Assembly: GCF_010730575.1 (NCBI RefSeq)
Contig: NZ_AP022614.1
Span: 5,332,001 to 5,396,000 of the forward strand
Reading direction: 5' to 3'
Source: Mycobacterium parmense
Lineage (GTDB): Bacteria; Actinomycetota; Actinomycetes; Mycobacteriales; Mycobacteriaceae
DNA: 64,000 bases
The position numbers were made by a program, and so were the translations under genes. Of the stretch, positions 17,901 through 27,058 are shown one piece after another. The notes beneath the pieces are model-generated. The model saw only the letters and a list, made by a program, of their open reading frames with translations, was not told where the DNA came from and made no database searches. The number at the start of each line of letters is the position of its first letter. Position 1 is the first letter of the stretch.

Positions 17901-18566
17901 GTGACCACTGCCGGCCGCGCCGTCCGCACCGAACGGGCCAGCTCCACCCAGGAGGCGATCCTGGTGGCGGCCGAGCGGCTCTATGCCGAGCACGGCATGT
18001 TCGCGGTATCGAACCGTCAGGTCAGCGAGGCCGCGGGGCAGGGCAACAACGCCGCCGTCGGGTACCACTTCGGCACCAAGGCAGACCTGGTGCGCGCCAT
18101 CGAATACAAACACCGCGGGCCCGTCGAACGCCTGCGCGACGAGATGGTGGCCGACCTCAGGCGATCGGAGGGGTCCGCCGATCTGCGGGATTGGGTGGGC
18201 TGCCTGGTTCGGCCGCTCACCGAGCACCTGGCCGAGTTGGGCAACCCGACCTGGTACGCGCGCTTCGCCGCGCAGGCGATGACGGATCCCGCCTACTACC
18301 ACATCGTCGTCAAGGGCGCACTGAGCTCGCCGTCGCTGGTCCAGGTCGTCGAGGGCATCAACCGCTGCCTGCCGGACCTGCCGGCCGAAGTGCACTTCGA
18401 CCGCAACATCATGGCGCGCAACCTGCTGATGCACACCTGCGCGGACCGCGAACGCGCGCTCGCCGCGGGCGCCGCCCCACCCCACCGGTCATGGCGCGCG
18501 GCCGCATCCGGCCTCATCGACGCGATCGTGGGCCTGTGGCTGGCACCCGTGACACCGTACGAGTGA
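17901..18566 (+). CDS. TetR-family transcriptional regulator
   Basis: Regulator of 221 aa from GTG 17901. The open frame extends to 17820, but that extension would translate through the promoter/operator, so it is rejected. N-terminal HTH about residues 13-60 with VSEAAGQGNNAAVGYHFGTK as the recognition region; the GYHFG-TK-LV signature is typical of TetR. C-terminal domain unrelated to known effectors by eye. It probably binds the inverted repeats at 16956 and 17853, controlling itself, the SDR before it and the ferredoxin/P450 after it (12 nt gap to the ferredoxin). Confidence 0.88.
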   Translation: MTTAGRAVRTERASSTQEAILVAAERLYAEHGMFAVSNRQVSEAAGQGNNAAVGYHFGTKADLVRAIEYKHRGPVERLRDEMVADLRRSEGSADLRDWVGCLVRPLTEHLAELGNPTWYARFAAQAMTDPAYYHIVVKGALSSPSLVQVVEGINRCLPDLPAEVHFDRNIMARNLLMHTCADRERALAAGAAPPHRSWRAAASGLIDAIVGLWLAPVTPYE

Positions 18567-18578
18567 AGGCTTGAGCAG

Positions 18579-18773
18579 ATGAAAGTGACTGTCGATCAGG
18601 ACGTTTGCGCTTCGTCCGGGAACTGCGTGATGAACGCCCCCGAGGTGTTCGACCAGCGCGACGACGACGGCGTCGTCGTGTTGCTCGCCCCCAATCCGAC
18701 GGCCGAGCAGACCGACGACGCGCGCCGGGCGGCCGCGGCGTGTCCCGCGCTGGCCATCCACATCGAGGAATGA
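18579..18773 (+). CDS. 3Fe-4S ferredoxin (P450 redox partner)
   Basis: Small ferredoxin of 64 aa. Cluster ligands Cys10, Cys16 and Cys55 (CASSGNC ... ACP). The position where 4Fe-4S ferredoxins have a further Cys holds Ser13. Acidic, as expected for docking to a P450. ATG start, immediately upstream of a P450 gene (1 nt gap), so it should carry electrons to that enzyme. The reductase that feeds it is not adjacent; the NuoF-like protein at 53367 or a reductase elsewhere could serve. Confidence 0.92.
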   Translation: MKVTVDQDVCASSGNCVMNAPEVFDQRDDDGVVVLLAPNPTAEQTDDARRAAAACPALAIHIEE

Positions 18774-18774
18774 C

Positions 18775-20031
18775 ATGTCGCGCACACTGACTTCCGCCAC
18801 CGCCGAGTCGACCGCGGACATCCCCGACTACCCGATGGCCCGCGAGCCTCGTTGCCCGTTCGCCCCGCCGCCCGACGTCATGGCGCTGGCCGCCTCGAAA
18901 CCGCTCAGCAGGGTCCGTATCTGGGATGGCAGCACGCCCTGGCTCATCACGGGTTTCGAGCAGGTGCGCGAGCTCTTCTCGGACTCCCGGGTCAGCGTCG
19001 ACGACCGGCAGTCTGGCTTCCCGCACTGGAACGCGGGCATGTTGTCGACCGTGCACAAGCGTCCGCGGTCGGTTTTCACCGCCGACGGCGAGGAGCACAC
19101 CCGGTTCCGCCGCATGCTGTCGAAGCCGTTCACCTTCAAGCGGGTGGAAGGCCTTCGCCCGACCATCCAGCAGATCACCGACGACCACATCGACGCGATG
19201 CTGGCCGGGCCGCAGCCGGCCGACGTCGTCACCGCGCTGGCCCTGCCGGTTCCCTCGTTGGTGATCAGCCAGCTGCTCGGGGTGCCCTATGCGGACGCCG
19301 AGATGTTCCAGCACCACGCCAATGTCGGCCTCGCACGGTACGCGACGGGTGAAGACACCGCCAAAGGCGCGATGAGCCTGAACAAATACCTGTGCCAGCT
19401 GGTCGAGGCCAAGATGGAAAACCCGGCCCCGGACTCCGCTCCGGACGCGGTTTCCGACCTCGCCGAGCGGGTCAGGGCCGGCGAGCTCAGCGTCAAAGAG
19501 GCCGCGCAGCTGGGCACCGGGCTGCTGATCGCCGGGCACGAAACCACCTCCAACATGATCGGATTGGGAGTGCTGGCCCTGCTGGTGAACCCGGACCAGC
19601 TGGCCGTCATCCGCGACGCGGAAGACCCCAAGGTCCTCGCGAGCGCGGTCGAGGAATTGCTGCGTTACCTCAGCATCATCCAAAACGGCCAGCGCCGAGT
19701 CGCTCTCGAGGACATCCACATCGCCGGAGAGACGATCCGCGCGGGCGAGGGCATCATCATCGACCTGGCCCCGGCCAATTGGGACCCCGACGCCTTCCCC
19801 GAGCCGGACCGGCTGTACCTGCACCGCTCGGGGGCCGACCGCAACGTCGCGTTCGGCTACGGGCGGCACCAGTGCGTCGGTCAGCAGCTCGCCCGCGCGG
19901 AGCTGCAGATCGTCTACCGGACGCTGTTTCGCCGCATTCCGACACTCGAGCTGGCCATCCCGATCGATGACGTGCCGTTCAAACACGACCGGCTCGCCTA
20001 CGGGGTCTACGAACTGCCGGTGAAGTGGTAG
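18775..20031 (+). CDS. Cytochrome P450
   Basis: Soluble bacterial P450 of 418 aa, activating O2 for hydroxylation. I-helix oxygen-binding IAGHETTSN, K-helix ExxR in EELLRYLS, haem ligand Cys367 in FGYGRHQCVG. ATG start, following its ferredoxin gene by 1 nt. The sequence style is that of CYP105-like actinobacterial P450s, but I cannot assign a family. Substrate unknown; the upstream SDR may oxidise its product. A weak hairpin follows the gene. Confidence 0.93.
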   Translation: MSRTLTSATAESTADIPDYPMAREPRCPFAPPPDVMALAASKPLSRVRIWDGSTPWLITGFEQVRELFSDSRVSVDDRQSGFPHWNAGMLSTVHKRPRSVFTADGEEHTRFRRMLSKPFTFKRVEGLRPTIQQITDDHIDAMLAGPQPADVVTALALPVPSLVISQLLGVPYADAEMFQHHANVGLARYATGEDTAKGAMSLNKYLCQLVEAKMENPAPDSAPDAVSDLAERVRAGELSVKEAAQLGTGLLIAGHETTSNMIGLGVLALLVNPDQLAVIRDAEDPKVLASAVEELLRYLSIIQNGQRRVALEDIHIAGETIRAGEGIIIDLAPANWDPDAFPEPDRLYLHRSGADRNVAFGYGRHQCVGQQLARAELQIVYRTLFRRIPTLELAIPIDDVPFKHDRLAYGVYELPVKW

Positions 20032-20036
20032 GCCCT

Positions 20037-20062
20037 GGTAGCTCCAGCCCCAGCGGGCTACC
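20037..20062 (+). terminator. Possible hairpin after the P450 gene
   Basis: GGTAGC (20037-20042) pairs with GCTACC (20057-20062) across a 14-nt GC-rich loop, between the P450 stop and the next gene. No T-tract follows, so it may be a weak terminator or chance. Confidence 0.25.
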
Positions 20063-20095
20063 GTCAACAACGCCGATCCAGATGGAGGGTCAACG

Positions 20096-21268
20096 ATGAC
20101 GACTCAGACAAGTACCGTTTCGCTCTATCCGCCCGGCGGCTTCGGCGCGCCGAAGAATCGCCGCGGGCACGCGACGGGAGCGGACGTCGGACTGCCGCAC
20201 GGGACCGTGGTCTTCTCCGCGGACAACCACATCTCGCTCGCGGACGACATTTTCTACCAACGCTTTCCGGACGAGCTCAAGGAGAAGGCGCCGCGGATCT
20301 GGTACGAGGACGGCGCCTACCAGGTCGGGCGCAAGGGACAGTCGTTCCTGCCGGGCGACTTCAGCGCGGTGCTGATGCAGTACGACGACCTGCCCGGGGC
20401 CGCGAGCACCAACATCGACGCACGCATCCAGGAGCTGCGCGACGACGGCGTCGACAAAGAGCTCGCCTTCCCCAACGCGATCTTGGCGCTTTTCCACTAC
20501 CCGGACAAGCAACTTCGCGAGCTCGCCTTCCGCATCTACAACGAGTACATCGCCGAACTGCAGGAGCGTTCCAACGGCCATTTCTACGGCGCGGGCCTGA
20601 TCAACTGGTGGGACCCCGAGGGCACCAGGCGGACGCTGGCCGAGCTGAAGTCGCTGGGCCTCAAAACATTCCTGTTGCCGCTCAACCCCGGCAAGGACGA
20701 CGACGGCAACGTCATCGACTACGGTAGCACCGCGATGAAACCGGTCTGGGACGAGATCGAAGCGGCCGGGTTACCGGTGACCCACCACATCGGCGAGACC
20801 CCGCCGAAGACGCCGTGCCAGTTCAACAGCGTGGTGGTCGGCATGATGATCAACATCGACGGCTTTCGGGAGCAGTTCGCCAAGTACCTGTTCTCCGGGA
20901 TCCTCGACGACCACCCCGGGTTGCGGATCGGGTGGTTCGAGGGCGGAATCGCTTGGGTGCCATGGGCGCTGCAGGACGCCGAGCACCTGGTTGCCTCCTA
21001 CCAGCACATGTTCAACCGCCCGCTGCAGCACGATGTCCGCCATTACTGGGACCGACACATGAGTGCCTCGTTCATGGTCGACCCCCTCGGCCTGCAGCTG
21101 ATCGACCAGATCGGCGTGGACAAGGTCATGTGGTCCAGCGACTACCCCCACAACGAGAGCACCTACGGCTACTCGGAGAAGTCTCTGGCCGCGGTGGTCG
21201 GAGCCGTCGGGCCGGAGAACGCCGCGAAGATCGTCAGCGGAAACGTGACCGAGTTCCTGGGACTGTAA
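20096..21268 (+). CDS. Amidohydrolase-2 family metal-dependent hydrolase/decarboxylase
   Basis: TIM-barrel protein of 390 aa, ATG start behind GGAGGG. The DxH metal motif appears as SADNHIS, a barrel His in THHIGETPP, and the catalytic Asp in SSDYPHNEST. The family covers ACMSD-type decarboxylases and hydrolases of ring-cleavage products. It is one of four such proteins in the window (others at 38330, 56502, 57678), all long versions with the WxSDYPH signature. First gene of a rightward run extending to 27868. Reaction unknown. Confidence 0.87.
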   Translation: MTTQTSTVSLYPPGGFGAPKNRRGHATGADVGLPHGTVVFSADNHISLADDIFYQRFPDELKEKAPRIWYEDGAYQVGRKGQSFLPGDFSAVLMQYDDLPGAASTNIDARIQELRDDGVDKELAFPNAILALFHYPDKQLRELAFRIYNEYIAELQERSNGHFYGAGLINWWDPEGTRRTLAELKSLGLKTFLLPLNPGKDDDGNVIDYGSTAMKPVWDEIEAAGLPVTHHIGETPPKTPCQFNSVVVGMMINIDGFREQFAKYLFSGILDDHPGLRIGWFEGGIAWVPWALQDAEHLVASYQHMFNRPLQHDVRHYWDRHMSASFMVDPLGLQLIDQIGVDKVMWSSDYPHNESTYGYSEKSLAAVVGAVGPENAAKIVSGNVTEFLGL

Positions 21269-21278
21269 CGGCGCACCG

Positions 21279-22514
21279 ATGACAACGTTTGCACAAGCGG
21301 GCGCCGCCAGCCTGGTGATTCCGGACGTCCCGGACATGGCCCGCATGCGCCGCGAAACCGGCGCCCGGCTGCGCTCGGCGATGGCCGAGCGTGGCGTCGA
21401 CGCGATGGTCCTGCTGGGCAACAACGCGGTGGTCTACGCGACCGGGACCAGTTGGCCACTCGGCGACGCGGGGTTGTCCTACGTCGAGCGGCCGGTGGCC
21501 GTGGTGCTTGCCGCCGACGATTCGCCGCATCTGTTCCTGCCGTTCCGTGAGGGCGCCTCGCTGGAGTCCGACCTGCCCGCCGATCACCTGCATGGACCCG
21601 TCTACCTCGAATTCGACGAAGGTGTAGCCGATTTCGCGCGCCGATTGGCAGGCCTCATTCCGGCGGGAGCGGCGGTGGCGGTCGACGAATTCACGGGGGC
21701 CATGTCGCGGGCGGCCAGGCAGTTGTTCCCCGGTGGCGCGCCGGCCGATGCCGCCGCGATCGTGAGTGCGGCGAAGTCGGTCAAGACCCCGGACGAATTG
21801 TCCTGCATGCGCACCGCGATCCGGATCACCGACGAGGCGATCGTCGACGTGCACCGGCGGCTTGCCCCCGGCGTCCGCCAGATCGACCTGTCGGCAAGCT
21901 TTTTGCGGCGCGCCTTCGAGCTCGGCGCTACGGCCAGCATGCTGGAACCGATCTGGCAGGTGATGCCGCCGACCAAGGCCGACGGCGTGTGGACCACGCA
22001 CGGCGACCTCGCGCTGCCGTTGCTGAGCACCGAACGGGAACTGGCCGAGGGCGACGTGCTGTGGACGGACGTCAGCATCACCTACCGGGGCTACTGCTCG
22101 GACTTCGGGCGCACCTGGCTGGTGGGACGCGACCCGTCGCCGCGTCAGCAGGCGCAGTTCGACAAGTGGCTGGAGATCATGACGGCCGTGCGTGGCGTCG
22201 CGCGTGCCGGGGCCACCGCCGCCGAGCTGGCCAGGGCGGCGACGGCGGCCAACGGCGGCAGCCGGCCCTGGCTGCCGCACTTCTACCTGGGACATGGCAT
22301 CGGCGTGAACGCCGCCGAAATGCCCATGATCGGAACCGATCTCGGCGAGGAATTCGACGAGAGTTTCGTGCTGCAGGCCGGCATGGTGCTGGTATTGGAG
22401 CCGGTGGTGTGGGAGGACGGCACCGGAGGCTACCGCAGCGAAGAGGTCTTGGTGATCACCGAGGAAGGCTGGATCCAATTGACCAACTACCCCTATGACC
22501 CCTATGGCCACTGA
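21279..22514 (+). CDS. M24-family metallopeptidase (Xaa-Pro dipeptidase/creatinase-like)
   Basis: Pita-bread fold protein of 411 aa. N-terminal creatinase-like domain (to about 170) and C-terminal catalytic domain. All five expected metal ligands can be placed: Asp in LWTDVSITY, Asp in YCSDFGRTW, His in LGHGIGVN, Glu in MVLVLEPVVW and Glu in YRSEEVLVI. It could hydrolyse a prolyl or amide bond or act as a lyase on a small molecule. It overlaps the next gene, a degenerate paralogue, by 11 nt, so the two may form a heterodimer. Confidence 0.88.
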   Translation: MTTFAQAGAASLVIPDVPDMARMRRETGARLRSAMAERGVDAMVLLGNNAVVYATGTSWPLGDAGLSYVERPVAVVLAADDSPHLFLPFREGASLESDLPADHLHGPVYLEFDEGVADFARRLAGLIPAGAAVAVDEFTGAMSRAARQLFPGGAPADAAAIVSAAKSVKTPDELSCMRTAIRITDEAIVDVHRRLAPGVRQIDLSASFLRRAFELGATASMLEPIWQVMPPTKADGVWTTHGDLALPLLSTERELAEGDVLWTDVSITYRGYCSDFGRTWLVGRDPSPRQQAQFDKWLEIMTAVRGVARAGATAAELARAATAANGGSRPWLPHFYLGHGIGVNAAEMPMIGTDLGEEFDESFVLQAGMVLVLEPVVWEDGTGGYRSEEVLVITEEGWIQLTNYPYDPYGH

Positions 22515-23622
22515 AGTTCTGCCCGACGATCGCGCGCTGCGATCGGGACGGCGCCGGCGCGCGCTGGATGAGATGGCGGCTCACGACCTCGATGTGCTGG
22601 TACTCGGCCGGCAGGCCAACGTCCGTTACGTGGCGGGCGCTCCCCAGCTGTGGGTCGCGGGAACCCGGCCGTTCGGCCCGACCTGTGTGCTGGTGCGCGC
22701 CACCGGCGCGATTCACCTGCTCAGCACCTGGGACGAGGGTGTGCCCGAGGACATCCCGCACGAAAACCTCTACGGCATCTCGTGGAATCCGCTGAACACC
22801 GTGGCGGCGCTGCGCCACATCGACGGTGCGGCCACCGCTCGGCGGGTCGGAACCGACGCGCTGTCACCGGTTTTCGCGCAGCTGCTGCCGACGGCCTTTC
22901 CCAACGCGGAGCTCGTGGACGGCGAAACGGCGATGCGGGCCGCCCGGCGCATCAAGACCGCCGAGGAACTGGTCGCGCTGCGCGAGTCCATCTCGGTGGC
23001 CGAATCGGGACTGGCGGCAGCCGTCTGCGAGCTGCGGCCAGGGGTCACCGAGCAGGGGCTCGCCGGTGTCCTGTTGGAAGCCGTGGCGGCCGGGGGCGTG
23101 AGCACCCCGTCGAATCAGGACGTCGCGTGGGTGACTTCACCCGATCATCCGTGGCGGCGGGCCGACGGGGACGGTCGCATCGAAAGCGGCGACCTCGTGG
23201 CAATTTCGGCCGGAGTGCTGGCCGGTGGCTACGTCGGGGAGGTGGGGCGGACCTGGCCGGTGGGCACCGTCAGCGGCGCCGCCGCACTGCAGCGGCGCTG
23301 GGACGGCCTGTGGCACCGGCTGCGCGACGCATGCCGGCCCGGCGCGGCGGCCACCGACCTGCTCGCCGCCTACGATGCCGCCGGTGAGCCCGCGCCGCCG
23401 ATGCCGGTGGCGCGCGGTCTCGGAATGGGTTTCGACCCGCCCGTCGTCTCCGAGCACCTTCCCCGGACCGCCGCCGGCGAGCGACTGGAGCCGGGCATGG
23501 TGCTGGCGGTCACGGGCTACGTGTGGGAGCAAGGGGTCGGTGCGGTCTTCGGGCGCGAGGCGGTCCTGATCACTGCCGAGGGCCCGGAAGTCCTGACCGC
23601 CAGTCCCGCATGGCAGCCCTGA
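22504..23622 (+). CDS. M24-family paralogue lacking metal ligands (probable pseudoenzyme)
   Basis: Protein of 372 aa from ATG 22504 (ATG 22495 possible). Same two-domain fold as the previous gene, but the metal-ligand positions are changed: LVAISAGVL instead of an Asp strand, YVGEVGRTW with Glu for Asp, ARGLGMGFD where the family has GHGIG, and MVLAVTGYVW without the Glu. It is therefore probably not a metallopeptidase on its own. A structural or regulatory subunit of the upstream intact paralogue is the simplest reading. The frame is intact, with no sign of decay. Confidence 0.82.
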   Translation: MATEVLPDDRALRSGRRRRALDEMAAHDLDVLVLGRQANVRYVAGAPQLWVAGTRPFGPTCVLVRATGAIHLLSTWDEGVPEDIPHENLYGISWNPLNTVAALRHIDGAATARRVGTDALSPVFAQLLPTAFPNAELVDGETAMRAARRIKTAEELVALRESISVAESGLAAAVCELRPGVTEQGLAGVLLEAVAAGGVSTPSNQDVAWVTSPDHPWRRADGDGRIESGDLVAISAGVLAGGYVGEVGRTWPVGTVSGAAALQRRWDGLWHRLRDACRPGAAATDLLAAYDAAGEPAPPMPVARGLGMGFDPPVVSEHLPRTAAGERLEPGMVLAVTGYVWEQGVGAVFGREAVLITAEGPEVLTASPAWQP

Positions 23623-23624
23623 AC

Positions 23625-24608
23625 ATGCCCGACACCTCGGATCCCCCGGCCAAGAAGATCATCCGGTACGAAAAGGATCCCAAGACCCGCATCGCGACCA
23701 TCACCTTCGACCGGCCCGGCTATCTCAACGCGCCCACGATCGCCGCTCGGCTGCGCTACGCCGACCTCCTGCACCGCGCCAACGTCGATGACGACGTCAA
23801 GGTGCTGGTCATCCGCGGGAGCGGCGACGACCTCGGCTCGGGTGCGGATCTCGCCGAATCCATGCGGGCACAAAGATCGGCCGATCCCGCTGCGCGCCTT
23901 GGCGAGTACCGGATCGCCGCCGACGAGGTGAGCGCTCCACCTCAAGGTTCCTTCCGCCGCGGCGCCACCCTGGGCCAGTGGTACGCCAACCCGAACTCCG
24001 GGATACGCGGCCTGCAGGACTTCAAGAAGATCAGCATCCTCGAGGCCAAGGGTTACTGCTACGGCTGGCACTTCTACCAGGCGGCCGACGCGGACCTGGT
24101 CATCTCCAGCGACGACGCGCTGTTCGGGCATCCGTCCTTCAGGTATTACGGTTGGGGACCGCGGATGTGGTGGTGGGCGCAGACCATGGGTATCCGGAAA
24201 TTTCAGGAAATGGTCTTCACCGGAAGGGCTTTCACGGCCGCGGAGATGTATGAGTGCAACTTCCTCAACAGCGTGGTCCCACGCGCTCGGCTCGAGGGGG
24301 AGGTGGACAAGTACGCGCTGGCGTGCGCGCGCAATCGCCCCGCCGACACCGTGTTCATGCAGAAGGTCTTCTTCGAGATCATGAAGCAGTTTCAGGGCGA
24401 GTACCTGGGCAGCATGCTCAGCGGCGTCTTCGAGTCGATGGGCGGCGCGGTCCGCGCCGATGGCGAGGGCGACTTCACGCTCGACGACGCCCTCGAACGA
24501 GGGCTGGGCGACGCGGTAAGGGACAACGACACGAGATTTCCCCCCGAATGGCGCCTGAGCAAGAAGGGGCGCACGAAGAAGGACTCCAAGGCGAAGAGAA
24601 AGCAGTAG
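23625..24608 (+). CDS. Enoyl-CoA hydratase/isomerase-like protein, extended form
   Basis: Crotonase-fold protein of 327 aa from ATG 23625 (ATG 23610 possible). N-terminal core ATITFDRPGYLNAP and first oxyanion segment LGSGADLAES, then an unusual insertion with a Trp/Tyr-rich run (YYGWGPRMWWWAQTMG) and a basic Lys/Arg tail (last 15 residues). Longer than ordinary hydratases (about 260 aa). It could be a hydratase for a bulky CoA ester or a hydrolase. The stop codon overlaps the GTG of the CoA-transferase gene, which fits activation and hydration of the same acid. Confidence 0.82.
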   Translation: MPDTSDPPAKKIIRYEKDPKTRIATITFDRPGYLNAPTIAARLRYADLLHRANVDDDVKVLVIRGSGDDLGSGADLAESMRAQRSADPAARLGEYRIAADEVSAPPQGSFRRGATLGQWYANPNSGIRGLQDFKKISILEAKGYCYGWHFYQAADADLVISSDDALFGHPSFRYYGWGPRMWWWAQTMGIRKFQEMVFTGRAFTAAEMYECNFLNSVVPRARLEGEVDKYALACARNRPADTVFMQKVFFEIMKQFQGEYLGSMLSGVFESMGGAVRADGEGDFTLDDALERGLGDAVRDNDTRFPPEWRLSKKGRTKKDSKAKRKQ

Positions 24609-27052
24609 TGGTGCCCGCCGCGACCGAACCGCCGCTGACCGGCTATACCGTGGTCGACCTCTCGACCGGGATCGCGGGAGCCTACTGCACCAGATTGCTC
24701 GCCGACGGCGGAGCGGACGTGGTGAAAGTGGAACCGCTCGAAGGTGACCCGCTGCGTTCGTGGTCTGCCTCAGGCGCCGCGGCCCGGCTCGGCGGCGACG
24801 GCGCGCTGTTCGTCTTCCTGGCGGGCGCCAAGCACAGCGTCGTCGCCGACCCGGAACGCGACGACGACGTAGAGCTGGTCGACAACCTGCTCGCGGCGGC
24901 CGACGCGGTGGTGTGGTCCGCCGGATCGAAGGTGGCTGAACTGCCCGGCTTCGCGCCCGCCGAGATCCTCTGTCGCCATCCGCATCTCACGGTCACCTCG
25001 ATCACGCCGTTCGGGCTCGAGGGGCCTTGGCGCGACCGGGCCGCGACCGAGTTCACGCTACAGGCGTGGTCGGGCGGGATCATCGGCCTCGGCCGCGGCG
25101 AGGCCGGGCGCGCACCGGTGTTCGTCGGCGGCCAGATCGGCGAGTACCTGGCCGGGGCGTACGCGAGTGCGGCCACCCTGGCGTCGCGGTACCGCCGGAT
25201 CGGCGGTGCGTCAGGGGAACTGCTGGACTTGTCGATGCTGGAGACCCAGATCCTGGGCCTGACCTACTACCCCGTCACCTATTTCGACGTGCTCGGCCGG
25301 CCGTGGCGAGACGCTCGCCGCCTGACGGTGCCGGGCGTGGCTCGCGCCAGGGACGGCCTGATCGACGTCGGTTGCGGCACGGCGCAGCAGTGGTTCGACC
25401 TGTGTGCGATGGTCGGACACCCCGAGTGGATCGACGAAGACCTCGCGATGTCGATCACCGAGTTCGCCAACCTGCACGCCGGCGAGATCTACGCCTGGAT
25501 GGCCGAGCACTCCGTCGACGACATCCGCGAGCTCGCGACGGCGTTCCGCATCCCCAACGCCCCGGTCGCCAACGGCGCCAACATCGCTTCGCTGGACCAT
25601 TTCATCGAGCGCGGTTCGTTCGTGCGCAATCCCGTCGGGGATTTCCTGCAGCCGGGCCCCCCGTACCGGCTGCGCCCCGCACAGTTGCGGCCGCCGCAGC
25701 CGGCGCCCGGGCTCGGCGAGCACACCGAGCAATACCGGGCCGCCACCGCGAAACGTTCGGTCCCGCCTCCGCCCCGGGACCCCTCACAGCGGCCGAAAGA
25801 GCTGCCGTTCACGGGTCTTCGGGTGTTGGACATGACCACGTTCTGGGCGGGCCCCAGCTGCACCCACCTGCTGGCCATGCTCGGCGCCGAGGTCATCCAC
25901 GTGGAGTCCACCCGCCGCCCGGACGGCACACGGCTGATCGCCGGCGTGCCCGTCACCGAGCACCAGTGGTGGGAGAAGTCACCGATATTCCAAGCGCTGA
26001 ACACCAACAAGAAGGGCCTCACGCTGGACCTGCAGAGCCCCCGCGGCCGGGAGCTGCTGTGCAGGCTTATCGCCACGTGCGACGTGCTGGTGGAGAACTT
26101 CACACCGCGCGTGCTCGACCAGATCGGTCTGGATTTTCCTGCCGTCTCCTCGATCCGGTCCGACGTGGTGATGATGCGCATGCCGGGGTTCGGTCTCGAC
26201 GGACCCTGGCGCGACAACCCTGCGTTCGCGTACGTCATCGAGGCCGCATCCGGCCTGAGCTGGATGACCGGCTACCCCGACCGCACACCGTACGACCCGT
26301 ACTCGATCGGGGACCCCAACGCGGGCGTGCACGCGCTCAACGCGCTGCTGCTCGCGCTGGAACACCGCCGCCGCACCGGGCAGGGCGTGTTCGTCGAAGC
26401 GGCGATGGTCGATGCCGCGCTCAACGTCGCGGCCGAACAGATCATCGAGTACTCCGCCTACGGCGCCCTGCTCCAGCGCGCCGGAAACCGGGGACCGACC
26501 GCGGCGCCGCAGAACCTCTACCGCACCGCCGACGTCGACGAATTCGGGAACCTCGACAGCTGGGTCGCCATAGCGGTGGCAACAGACGAGCAATGGCGAC
26601 TCCTGTGCGGCGCCCTCGGATCACCGGTCTGGGCAACGGATCCCGAGTTGACGACCGAAGCCGGGCGCCGGGCGCGCCAGGAGCTGATCGACGAACGGCT
26701 GGCCTGTTGGTGCGCGCACCGCGGCGGCGACGACATCGTCGCCACCCTCTGGGCGGCCGGGGTGCCGGTCGGCAAGGTCATGCAGCCCCACCGCCAGACC
26801 GAGCTGGAACAGCTGACGGCCCGCGGCTTCTTCGAAGAAGTCGAGCACCCGGTGAACGGCCGCGCTAGGTTCAGCACCGTGCCGGTGAAGATCTCCGGAG
26901 GGCCCGCCGCGTTCCACACCCGGCCGGCGCCGTTGCTCGGGCAGCACAACCACGAGTTGTTGATTGAGCTGGGCCTGACCGCATCGGAGGTTGCCGACCT
27001 GGAATCCGACGGCGTCATCGGCCAGGCGCCCGCTATCGGCGCGAGGGCCTGA
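24608..27052 (+). CDS. Tandem-domain family III CoA-transferase (CaiB/BaiF)
   Basis: Protein of 814 aa with two complete CaiB/BaiF domains, residues about 8-390 and 398-814. Each opens with the family's strand: YTVVDLSTGIAGAYCTRLLA, then FTGLRVLDMTTFWAGPSCTH. The family moves CoA between acids through an aspartyl-CoA anhydride. The second domain keeps the Asp (SIGDPNAGVHALNALL). The first has Glu at that place (GGQIGEYLAGAY). Ordinary members are about 400 aa and dimerise, so this fusion is a built-in heterodimer with one likely active half. GTG 24608 overlaps the crotonase stop. Confidence 0.9.
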   Translation: MVPAATEPPLTGYTVVDLSTGIAGAYCTRLLADGGADVVKVEPLEGDPLRSWSASGAAARLGGDGALFVFLAGAKHSVVADPERDDDVELVDNLLAAADAVVWSAGSKVAELPGFAPAEILCRHPHLTVTSITPFGLEGPWRDRAATEFTLQAWSGGIIGLGRGEAGRAPVFVGGQIGEYLAGAYASAATLASRYRRIGGASGELLDLSMLETQILGLTYYPVTYFDVLGRPWRDARRLTVPGVARARDGLIDVGCGTAQQWFDLCAMVGHPEWIDEDLAMSITEFANLHAGEIYAWMAEHSVDDIRELATAFRIPNAPVANGANIASLDHFIERGSFVRNPVGDFLQPGPPYRLRPAQLRPPQPAPGLGEHTEQYRAATAKRSVPPPPRDPSQRPKELPFTGLRVLDMTTFWAGPSCTHLLAMLGAEVIHVESTRRPDGTRLIAGVPVTEHQWWEKSPIFQALNTNKKGLTLDLQSPRGRELLCRLIATCDVLVENFTPRVLDQIGLDFPAVSSIRSDVVMMRMPGFGLDGPWRDNPAFAYVIEAASGLSWMTGYPDRTPYDPYSIGDPNAGVHALNALLLALEHRRRTGQGVFVEAAMVDAALNVAAEQIIEYSAYGALLQRAGNRGPTAAPQNLYRTADVDEFGNLDSWVAIAVATDEQWRLLCGALGSPVWATDPELTTEAGRRARQELIDERLACWCAHRGGDDIVATLWAAGVPVGKVMQPHRQTELEQLTARGFFEEVEHPVNGRARFSTVPVKISGGPAAFHTRPAPLLGQHNHELLIELGLTASEVADLESDGVIGQAPAIGARA

Positions 27053-27058
27053 CCGGCG

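Noticed and set aside
18514..20070. 518-aa open frame on the minus strand
   Set aside because: Antisense to the ferredoxin and P450 genes, whose haem and cluster motifs prove the plus strand.
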